64,000 nucleotides of DNA, taken from the NCBI RefSeq assembly GCF_000208745.1, contig NC_030854.1:37393355-37457354 (forward strand). The letters are read 5' to 3'. A program made the translations under genes and the position numbers. The notes beneath the pieces are model-generated. The model was given only the letters and a program-made list of their open reading frames with translations, ran no database searches and was not told where the DNA came from. Every line of letters starts with the position of its first letter. The stretch's first letter is position 1. Shown piece by piece: positions 51,272 through 61,999 of the stretch. This DNA comes from Theobroma cacao. Its lineage: Eukaryota; Streptophyta; Magnoliopsida; Malvales; Malvaceae.

Positions 51272-54200
51272 CGTGTTATCGAAAAAGGCAGTATCAACAA
51301 TTCCCTTGGAAACCCATGTTGTATTTCCTCCATCAATATCATCAATCGTTTCTATTCTTTGCTCTCTTGAAAATGCAGATGCAAATGCAAACATTTGGGG
51401 ACAACCAACCACTTCAAGTTCTTCCAAAGATGGAAATTCGAGTATTTTGTTTCCTTGATAGAAACTTGCCACTTGTTCATCTGGTCCTTCCTCTTTGATG
51501 ATATGTTCCATCACAATGCAATTTTTTACACTCAGCACACGGAGACGTGGTAGGCTCAAAGCCGTGGGATGTGTAAAAACCCACCTCAAGCTGCTACAAT
51601 CATGAACTTCTAAAAATTCAAGATATTTGAAAGGTAAAATTTCTTGAGGATTTCCGCTCCATATTTTCATCAACTCAGAAGTATCAGAGAGTCTCAAATT
51701 GCTGTATCCAACCTATGAAATCCGATGAATTGCACTAGTTAGTACAAGAATAATTGAAATAATAAAAATCTAATTTTTTTTATTTTAACAAAGAAAACTG
51801 ATATAATCAAAAAATTCAAACTAAATTATAAACAATTTCAATTATCCATAAACATGTAATTAATTTACATTTAAAATAGCACCAAAAATGACAACAGAAG
51901 ATAGGCTAGTTGCTCGAGTATAACAAGAATTTGGCTCCGCTATTATGGGGTCAACTATTCTCTTTTAAATTTTTTTCTCTAATTTTTCATAAATCTAATG
52001 ATCATTTATAATATAAAATATTTTTTACCAGCACTCAAAATAGGATGACTAAAAAAGAAATATTTGATATTTTGCGATAAAGTTTTTATGGTTGATTTTT
52101 TGTGTCATGCAGTGAACATTGTAATTTTTTATTTTTAAAGTATAAAAATCAGATGACTTTAATTTATTGCAAATTATAAACCTTTTATAACATCATTTGG
52201 AGCAAAAGAAAGAAAAATAATGGTAATCTTTTTGTTCAATATATAGATTGAATTTGGATATAAATGTAATAAAATCTTAATTTATTTTTGATCCTATCCA
52301 TTATAACATTTTAACATTGTAGTATTTATGATGAAAAAAGCCTAAACAAAAACCCATTNTTCGCAGTTGTGGTGTGCTTAAATCTCCTTGGCAAAAAATC
52401 TTCATCTTTGGGCATGCTGTCACAATCATATTCTCTAGGGCAGGGAATTCAAAGATTTGATCCCCTAAGCAGAAGCTAGCCAGAGTTGGTAGACAACTTA
52501 ATTTCAAATACTTGAGTCGGGTAAAAACAATGCATCGTTTCCCTTCATCACACTCTGCTCTAAGTTGTCCATGCCATATCTCTTTCATAATGCCATTTCC
52601 CTCCAATGTTAATTCTTCTAGATTAGGGAATGTAACCTGAAAATTAACAAATGTGTTAGACTAAAGTTAAAGATTTTGAACTAATCAATGATGTAAATTC
52701 TTCCTCACCTCCCTCATTAAATTGGAAGTCAAAGTTAAATAGATGAACCATCAACAAGATCTCAATGTTCCATTTATTGTACAAGCTAAGTATTACAGCT
52801 GACTTTTCTTTTCTTACCATTCTAATTAATTTCAATGGTTAGCAAAATAAGAAAAGTTTTACCTCTATGACACTACTCCCATAACAGTGTCAAAATAGCA
52901 AAAGTATTACAACTGCGGGAGGGGACCACAAGCGGAAGGAAGTCGCATAGAGACCAAGCCAGTGCAGGAGAAATGGCACCGCGACGGGGTTACGAGGTGA
53001 CAAAGGGGAAATGGATGTGTAGGTGTATGAGAAGTGAAAGGTGCCTGACTTGGTACAGGGGACGGATTTAAGGTGAGCAGAGTGTCATGTATGGCTTAGC
53101 TCTGAGGGTGATATGAGCAGACACATGTAAGTAAGGAGAGGCAGACTTCAGGTGATTTTGCCGTACATACCGCACCAAGTCTCCAACCAATAAATGAGAG
53201 TAAGTGAATGCTTTTCTTTTGTTTCGTTTTTTGAGATATTACATATGTGTTCCTAGATTACTTTAAAAAATAAATTGCAAAATAACAAGAAACACAATTC
53301 AAATACTAGATTGCTTGAGTTTTATATAGGAAATTAAATTTTTTTTCTAGTTTACAATAAAATGCTTTATTTTGTTGCTCCCTCGTAATATTTTTCATTA
53401 TGTGAAATGAAATTTTTCAAAAATTTAACTTTTTAAATGAAAACAAAACAAAGAAATCTTCTAAGAGTTAATCTAAAAATGTTAAATGCATTTATCTCAG
53501 TTTAATAAGGATGAGAATATCATAAGTAAGTGAGAATATTGTTATTTTAACAAACACCGTATGCAAAAGCTACAATATTTTTGTTGTATGGTAACATAAG
53601 AAATGCTTGTGTAAATGTTTTGATTCAATTAATATATTTGGATTTGATTAAGTTCATTGAATATATAGTTTTGATTCAAACTAAATGTGTAAATGTTTTA
53701 CATAGTTTTTTATATTCATACCTCATTGACCCAAAATAAGGGTTGTTGATTTGTTGATTCTATGAAGCTCAAAAGATTTTCTGAAGCAAATATCTCCACC
53801 TTGTCACATCCATATACCTTCATTCTCTCTAATGATGGCCACTTCGAAGGGATAAAATGAATTTCGTTTACCAAGGTAGACTTGGAGATGAAAGTCTCAA
53901 ATGTAGGACAATTCCCTATAATAAGCTCTTTCAACAAGGGGAATTCACAGTGACTTCCATGGCAAAATCTTGTGAGTTCGGGAAGGCCTTTCAACTCCAA
54001 ATGTTCTAGTTTAGGGAAAATCTGGTCTATCATATCTTCTTCTATATCCTCCATGAATATTATCTCTCTTAACCACTTGCATTTCGCTACTTCAAAGCTT
54101 TTGAGATTAACTAAACTTTTTGCCATAGAAGATGATAATAGGTGCTTTAAGCTGTCACAGTTCTCAATGCTCAACCTTGTCAAAGTCTGAGTGTAGTCAG

Positions 54201-54282
54201 ATCTAATTGAAAATTGATTGGACCATATCCTTTCAACATTGATTTCGCTCAAAAACAGGTTCGCCAAGCAAGGGAAGTCCAT
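51272..54282 (-). repeat. LRR three-exon block, copy 2
   Basis: Exons of 187 codons (54282-53722), a middle exon starting at 52636 and truncated by an N at 52359, and 147 codons (51712-51272), with their introns. It matches copy 1 in exon order, phase and intronic sequence, including a GC-richer intron segment at 52915-53165. Compared with copy 1 it lacks ~530 bp at the N, lacks 20 LRR residues in its third exon, and is ~190 bp longer between its first and middle exons. Confidence 0.85.
52359..52359. other. Single ambiguous base (N) at a probable assembly gap or collapsed repeat
   Basis: The only N in the window. To its left (lower coordinates) the sequence follows copy 1 near 56188 (..AAAAACCCATT). 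To its right it follows copy 1 near 56711 (GCAGTTGTGGTGTGC). About 530 bp present in copy 1, including the last part of the middle exon and its donor, is absent. This is better explained by a scaffold join than by biology. Confidence 0.75.
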
Positions 54283-55037
54283 CTACACAAATGTAATTCT
54301 TATACGTTAGATATTATTAACAAAACATAAAAAGGATTCAAGTGGTACATGTGGAAAATAGCACAGGCAGGCAATGCATCCTTGTCATAGCAACGAAGCA
54401 AACTGAGCGCATTGAGGAGAAAGTGGACTTAAAGATCATGAACGGAATTTGGATGGGGGATTCAAGAAAAGTTGGTAATAAGGCGGTGGGTTGAGATCAG
54501 ATGGATGGAGGGATCAGAGAGAAGATACGGCGTAAACATGATTGTATAGGGGAAATGAGTAGGAGGTCTGTTCAGGGATGTGGTTTTTTGACAAGATAGA
54601 TGCTGTCATGCTTTGGGAGGGTTACGTAATTGACTAACTCTCTCTTTTAATGAAAATCATTCCTGGCTTATATAATAAAAAGAATGATGTTTGTCTATGC
54701 ATCGACAGGTGCACATGAGGAGAAATTAATTCTCATTTTCTTATATAAATATGTCTAAATTCTAATATTAGACAAAAATATTTTCACTAATTTGTTAAGT
54801 TAATTGTTCATAACCATAATGTTTATGTAGCTATTTGTACATCATCAAGCATATTTGAGCACACTAAAAGCTTGAGACCATTAATATTAAACAAAAGAGA
54901 ACTCTGAAAAAGGAAAAACTATATTTGAGTGGTCTTAAAAAAATAACTTTAAAAAATAGTCACCATTAAATTTAATTTCTCAAAATAAAATTCTTTTAAA
55001 ATGTATTAAAATAAAAATAAAAACAAAATATACTAAC

Positions 55038-58000
55038 CGTGTTATCCAAAAAGACAATATCAGCAATTTCCTTGGAAAGCCTTGTTGTATTTCCTTCATC
55101 AATGATTTCTATTCTTTGCTCTCTTGAAAATGCAGATGCAAAAGTAAACATTTTTGGACAATCGAACACATCAACGTTTTCCAAAGATGGATACTCCGGT
55201 GATTTACTTCCTTGATTAAAACTTGCCAAGTTTGCACAATCTCCAAGAGTTATGGAGCGTAGCAGAGGGAACACGGTCTCATTTGCCACTTGTTCATCTG
55301 ATCCTTCCTCTATGATGATATGTTCCATCACAATGCAATTTTGTACTATCAGCTCACGGAGTTGTGGTAGGCCCAAAGCCATGGAAAGTGTAAAAAGGAA
55401 CCTCAAGGTGCTACAATCATCAACTTTTAATTTTTCAAGATATTTGAAGGTTAAAATTTCTTGAGGATTCCTACTCCATATTTTCATCAACTCAGAAGTA
55501 TCAGAGAGTCTCACATCACAGTATGCAATCTATGAAATCCAATGAATTGCACTAGTTAGTACCAAAAATATTGAATATAAATAAAATAAAATAAAAAAGT
55601 TCTTTTTTTATTTTAACAAAGAAAGTTGATATAATCAATAAATTCAAACTAGATTATAAACAATTTCAATTCTCTAAGTACATGTAATTAATTTACATTA
55701 AAAATAGCACCATAAAAAAAAAAGACAACAAAATTATAAAACTTTTACTATAACTAGAATTTGGCCCCGCGATGTTGGGGTCAACTATTCTCCTTTAAAT
55801 TTTTTCACTAATTTTTCTTAAATCTCATGATCATTTATAATATAAAAGATTTTTTATCAGCACACAAAATAAGATGACTGAAAAAGAAATATTTGATATT
55901 TTGAGATTAGGTTTTTATGGTTGATTTTTTTGTTTCATGAAGTGAATATTTTAATTTTTTATTTTTAAAGTATAAAAATCAGATGATTTTAATTTATTGC
56001 AAATTATAAACCTTTTATAACAACATTTGGAACAAAAGAAAGAAAAATAATGGTAAACTTTTTGTTCAATATATAGATTGAATTTGGATATAAATGTAAT
56101 AAAATTTTAATTTATTTTTGATCTTATTCATTCTAACATTCTCACATCATAGTATTTATGATGAAAAAAGCCCTAACAAAAACCCATTTGTTCGTTCCTT
56201 TCTTCTCTCTAAAACATCAACCGCAGCCATTTTCTTCTTCTCTTTCTAAAACCAAACTCTTCCTTGTTTGTTTCCTACCATTTGTTTTGTTTTTTTTTTC
56301 TTTTTTAAAAGTATCATTCCCTATTTCTTGCTCTTTTTTTTTGTTCAAATTATACTTTTGGTTTATTTTCTAGTTTTTGTTTTTTCATTTTCAACATTTA
56401 GTATTTTCAAAACACACTTTCCTTTCATATTTAAACTAATTACACAACAATTCTGCTTTAAATATTAGCATGTTTTGGAAGCCGCCTCATTTCCAACAAC
56501 ATTTTACTAAGTACAGGGTGACGAGGAAAAGCAAATGCATACAGTTGAAAAATCAAAATAAAAAACCAAAACAACATAAGAAAATCTTTTAAATTGATGC
56601 TTACCTTTTCTTCAAACATCCATTTTATGGTAGTTTTAAGGTCACATTCCCACCACCCTTTTTCTTCATCATCTATCACCCAAGGCAATTTTTCTTTCGA
56701 TATCACTTTTTGCAGTTGTGGTGTGCTTAAATCTCCTTGGCAAAAAATCTTCATCTTTGGGCATGCTGTCACAATCATATTCCCTAGGGCAGGGAATTCA
56801 AAGATTTGATCCCCTAAGCAGAAGCTAGCCAGAGTTCGTAGACAACTTAATTTCAAATACTTGAGTCGGGTAAAAACAATGCATCGTTTCCCTTCATCAC
56901 ACTCTGCTCTAAGTTGTCCATGCCATATCTCTTTCATAATGCCATTTCCCTTCAATGTTAATTCTTCTAGATTAGGGAATGTAACCTGAAAATTAACAAA
57001 TATGTTAGACTAAAGTTAAAGATTTTGAACTAATCAATGATGTAAATTCTTCCTCACCTCCCTCATTAAATTGGAAGTCAAAGTTAAATAGATGAACCAT
57101 CAACAAGATCTCAATGTTCCATTTATTGTACAAGCTAAGTATTACAGCTGACTTTTCTTTTCTTACCATTTTAATTAATTTCAATGGTTAGCAAAATAAG
57201 AAAAGTTTTACCTCTATGACACTACTCCCATAACCGTGTCAAAATAGCAAAAGTATTACGACTGGGGGAAGGGAACACAGGCGGAAGGAAGTCGCATAGA
57301 GACCAAGCCAGTGCAGGGGAAATGGCACTGCGACGGGGTTAGGAGGTGACAGAGGGGAAATGGATGTGTAGGTGTATGAGAAGTAAAAGGTACCTGACTT
57401 GGTACAGGGGACGGATTTAAAGTGAGCAGAGTGTCATGTATGGCTTAGCTGTGAGGGTGATAGGAGAAGACAAATATAAGGAGAGGCAGCCTTCAGGTGA
57501 ATTTTTTCTAGTTTACAATCAATTGCTTTATTTTGTTGCTTCCTCGTAACATTTTTTGTTATGCGGAATGAATTTCTCTTATCTAAAATTTAACTTTTTA
57601 AATGAAACGAAACTTCTAAAAGTTAATTTAAAAATGTTAAATGTATTTATCTCAGTTTAGTAACGATGAAAACATCATAATTAAGTGAAAATATTGTTAT
57701 TTTAACAAACAACATATGCAAAAACTACAATCTTTTTGTTGCATGGTAACATAAAAAATGCTTGTGTAAATGTTTTGATTCAATGAATATATTTAGATTT
57801 GATTAAGTTCATTGAATATATAGTTTTGATTCAAACTAAATGTGTAAATGTTTTACATAGCTTTTTATATTCATACCTCATTGACCCAAAATAAGGGTTG
57901 CTGATTTGTTGATTCTCCGAAGCTCAAAAGATTTTCTGAAGCAAATATCTCCACCTTGTCACATCCATGTACCTTCATTCTCTTTAATGATGGCCACTTC

Positions 58001-58437
58001 GAAGGGATAATATGAATTTCGTTTACCACGGTAACTTTGGAGATGAATGTCTCAAATGTAGGACAATTCTTTATAATAAGCTCTTCCAACGAGGGGAATT
58101 CACAGTTACTTCCATGGCAAAATCTCGTGAGATTGGGAAGTTTGTGAAGCTGCAAAACTTCTAGTTTAGGGAAAATCTGGTCCATCATGTCTTCTTCTAT
58201 ATCCTCCGTGAATATTATCTCTCTTAAGCACTTACATCCCATTACTTTAAAGCTTTTGAGATGAGTCAGACTTTTAGCCATCGAAAATGATAATAGGTGT
58301 TTTAAGTTGGGACAATAACTAATGCTCAAATTTGTCAAAGTCTGAGTGCAGCCAGATCTAATTGAGAATTGATTGTGCCATATCCTTTCAACTTTGATTC
58401 TCCACAAAGACAGGTCCTCCAAGCAAGGGAAGTCCAT
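55038..58437 (-). repeat. LRR three-exon block, copy 1
   Basis: Exons of 187, 127 and 164 codons (58437-57877, 56985-56605, 55529-55038). Each begins and ends in phase 0, so the block can be copied without breaking the frame. The first exons of the two copies differ at about 38 of 187 residues, but the middle exons differ at only about 3 of the ~80 residues that can be compared. The intron segment 57258-57499 is the partner of 52915-53165. Confidence 0.88.
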
Positions 58438-58495
58438 CTACACAAATGTAATTCTTATACATTAAAAATTATTAAAAAACATAAAAAGGATTCAA

Positions 58496-59095
58496 GTGGT
58501 ACAGATGGAAAATAGCACAGGCAGGCAATAGCAGAAACTACAGGCAATGCATCCTTGTCATAGCGAGGAAGCGAACTGAACGCATTGAGGAGACAGTGGA
58601 CTTAGTGGTAAACAGGAAGCAGCATGAAGTGTTGGGAACGACATTTAAAATTAAAATTAGCAAAGGACAGAAAAATGGGAAGGAGAGAAGGGTGCAGGTA
58701 AAAGAGAGAGTGAGTGGGATGGCAGAGCAAAAAGAAGGAGAAGGGATGAAGAATAAAGCCCAAGTGAAGAAGGGGCTGGAATACAAAGGGATGAGGCGAC
58801 TGAGCTCAAAGAGGCAAATGGAGAGGGAATGAGCAATAATAACCCAAGAAAAGAAAGGGTTGAAACAGGATTTTTTGATTTTTTGGAGCTGTTTAGGATG
58901 TCCATGTGTGGGCTCAGCATATACAGCTTGATTTCCTTGAGCTTTGATTTTTGGAAATCTCTGGAGCTTAAAGATCATCAAGGGAATTTGGATGGGGGAT
59001 TCAAGATAGATGTTGTCATGCTTTGGGAAGGTTACATAATTGAGTAACTCCCTCTTTTAGTGAAAATCAGTCCTGGCTTATAAAACAAATCTTTA
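58496..59095. mobile_element. Unclassified repeat remnant in NLR intron 1 (partner at about 54350-54680)
   Basis: A GC-richer, purine-rich stretch within an AT-rich intron, sharing its two ends with a shorter version at about 54350-54680 next to the other LRR block. The shorter copy lacks an internal segment of about 370 bp whose junction carries CTTA microhomology. Composition suggests an old transposable-element fragment, but I see no terminal repeats, primer-binding site or coding domain. Confidence 0.4.
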
Positions 59096-61171
59096 TACTA
59101 TATAAAAAGAATGATGTTTGTCAATGCATCGATAGGTTTAATTATTAAAATATGTTTGTCAATGAGGAGAAATTAATTCTCATTTTAATAGCAAGTTGAT
59201 GTACGGATGGACTTGGAATAAATGTAAAAAACGACAGTGGAAAAAAAAACAACTTTTTAAAGCTATAACCTTAAAAAACTAAAATATTATAAAAATCATA
59301 AACTAATAATATAATTATTATAAAAATATGTGATTAAAATGAGAACCTACGTATCTTACAGTAAAAAAAAAATGCGAAGCTACACATGTATGAAAGAATT
59401 AATGAGTCAAGAGATGTGGCATATGACTGAACAAAAGATAAATCAATACCTCTTCACCAAATAGTGCCGACTCATGTTGAGGTGTGGAAGTAGAGCTTCC
59501 TGATTTGTTTTTAGAGCAGAAGCCAATGAGCTCCGGTAAAAATTCAAGTTTCAACGATCGTAATTGCTGAAATGCAATTCTGTCAACTGCATCAGTATCA
59601 TTCATGATATATTGTATTTCCGAGGCATGTTCAATGTGAAGGTGTTTTAAATGCAGAAAACCTTCCCGATTGTTCAAAGCAATCTTGACACCTTCTAGAC
59701 CCTTCAGATATAAAGCTTCTGTTTCCTTCAATAAACGTAGAACCCCATCACCCAAATTATCGATGCTTGTACCCACCTTGAGTTTTAGGATTCTCGAGTA
59801 TTCAATTCTCGAGTACCAGTCAGTTTCAGATCCAATAACAATGTTGTATCTTCGCAATTTCTCAGAGAACAAGTCGTTTAGCACAATGTCGGCATCAGGA
59901 ATACAAACATTTAAAGTGGTCAAACCAGACAAGTCCTTCAATTCAGCTAGCCGAGCATTACTTCCTAGGTCCCATTTAACAAAACTTGTACCAATGTATA
60001 ATTCTTCTAATTTGGACAAACTCGATAAAACACCTGCTGGAATTATAAGTTCGTAACAATCACTCAGATCTAATAATCTTAGCTTAGTCAGTTGCCCTAT
60101 CTCTTGAGGTAGCATTACTCCAGAACAGCCAAAAAGGCTAAAAATTTCTAGATTTTTGAGTTTTCCAAGATTGATCATATCTCCCAGCACACATTGATTT
60201 AGGCACAATGCTCGAAGGCTTGTTGGGAGATTAATTGAGGAAAATTTCATTTTAAGCAAATCTAAGACTTTGAGATTTTTCATTTTCTCAAAAAACTTAG
60301 CTGGCATTTCCACGTCAGAATCCTTGCTACCCATACTGAAAAAAGTAAGTTGTGGACATTCCAACTCATGAGGAAGCTTCTCAACACTATCAAAACTCAA
60401 ACTAATCATTTTGAACTTTCTCATCCTCTCTTCATCTGGCCAATCGTCAAACACACCGTTATGCTTCAATGCAAATGCATGGTTGTCCCTAGAGGCAATT
60501 GCTAAGGCCACATCACAATCGAAGTCATGCATATCGAAGCGGTCATCGCTGTAACTATCACGCAACAAACAAAAGGCTTTGAGGTCACTTACCAGAGTCA
60601 ACACTCTGTTTCGCGTGTCTTCTACTGTCTTGACATTATCAAATTAAGGAAAACCCATGCCATATCTCACCAAGTCTTGAACGCGAGCATTATGGCCTAG
60701 AAGACCGCAAAGCAAGAAAGTTTGTTTGAGCTCCTCACTTCCTAAATTATCGTAACTCAACTGTATAGCTGAATATACAGCTCCAGGTATCCCTGTGAAG
60801 TTGCTTGGAGAAGGCCTCTGAAATTTCAGTGAAGCATCCTTCCATGCATGTATAGCTTTGGTGCTCAAAGCTCTTGCGACTTTTACAATAGCAACAGGCA
60901 ATCCTTCACACTTTTTGGCTACCTCAGTTGCTACAGATCGTAAATCAGAATCTTTAAAATCGTTCTCAGCCGTCTCCTTAAACAGGTTCCAAGCTTCTGT
61001 TTCATTCAAAACATCGATTGCAAAAGCACTCTTAACACCCATCTCATCGGTTAGAACACGTCCATTTCTTGACGTTAGCAGTATCTTGCATCCGTCGTAT
61101 TGATCTCCAAAAGGAATTCCGACTTCCTCTAGATCTAGTCTCGCCCAAATATCATCTAAAATAATAAGAAT

Positions 61172-61261
61172 CCTCTCCTCTTTCTGCAAGGGCTCTGCAA
61201 TTTCGGGAGTCCTCTCCTCTTTCTTCAATGACTTTTCAATTTCGGGAATCCTCTTCTCTTT
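61172..61261 (-). repeat. 39-bp coding minisatellite inside the NB-ARC domain
   Basis: Two full 39-bp units encode KEKRIPEIEKSLK (residues 247-259) and KEERTPEIAEPLQ (260-272); a third partial unit, KEER, leads directly into kinase-2. Related NLRs have a single short Lys/Glu-rich linker here. The expansion keeps frame and adds about 26 residues before the Walker B strand. Confidence 0.88.
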
Positions 61262-61999
61262 CCTGAACCTTCTCAACAACGAACGTGCTCTAGCCGTTGT
61301 AGTCATTTCTTTTAATTCTAATCTCAACGACTCTGCAATTTCGCCTTGGATATTGTAAATGTTAGGAGTCTGAGTTACAGTTGCTTTAACCACCCAATCA
61401 AATAACTTATCTTTTTGAACTTGTGTGGCAACTTGATTGACTAGCGTGGTTTTACCCACACCACCCGTCCCGTACACTCCTATCATGGTGATAGTAGAAT
61501 CTTTCAATGCCTCTATAACTCCGTCAAAAACCTCCTTTCTTGAATCAAAAGCCTTAAAATTTTTAAGAGGTTCACACTTCGGGGGTTGAACATCAGGGTA
61601 TCCTACCCCGTTAAACTGACAGTACTGTTGGATAAGGTCGTCAACAGCCGCGACACCTTCTTCTGCTTTCTTGCTAAGCTGGTAGCGAGACTTGAAGTTG
61701 TTCTTTGCTTTGTCTTCAAGATCCTTCATTTTCTTCACATCTTCATGCATTACCTTGTCCACTCTCTTGCACCAAAGCTCGACATCCGGTTTTCTCTTCT
61801 CCCCCTTCGTCTCTGCAGCATTGACCTCTAGCTGGACACTTATTCTTTTTGTGTTCAACTCCTCAAGTTTCTTCTCGAACTTGTCAACATTTTTCTTGTA
61901 GATGAATATATATCTAATATGACGTTTAATTTCTTGGAAGATGCCTTTCGCAGCTTCCGAAGCAGCGTTGGCGCAGACGCCAATGGCACAACCTTCCAT

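Larger units (their letters stand above)
48988..61999 (-). pseudogene. CC-NB-ARC-LRR resistance-type gene with an in-frame stop (At4g27190/RPS2-like class)
   Basis: A very large NLR immune-receptor gene. Exons: 61999-59450 (850 codons), 58437-57877 (187), 56985-56605 (127), 55529-55038 (164), 54282-53722 (187), 52636 to about 52360 (cut by an N), 51712-51272 (147), 50289-49456 (278) and probably 49047-48988. All junctions are phase 0. Visible parts: coiled coil (about 25-125), P-loop GVYGTGGVGKTT (174-185), kinase-2 ILIILDDIW (277-285), ILLTSRNGRV, GLPVA (366-370), and MHD at 490-492. LRRs of the irregular type fill the rest. Codon 452 (60646-60644) is TAA; the same frame reads on through FDNVKTVEDTRNRV, with no frameshift. 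As read, only a 451-residue CC-NB protein without the MHD motif and LRR would be made. Exons 2-4 and 5-7 are duplicate copies. The gene could be a true pseudogene, a null allele, or carry a base-call error. Confidence 0.8.

Noticed and set aside
58596..58832. Plus-strand open frame in NLR intron 1 as a candidate gene
   Set aside because: It is a Lys/Glu/Gly-biased frame from purine-rich DNA, with no domain, and partly missing from the homologous intron copy.
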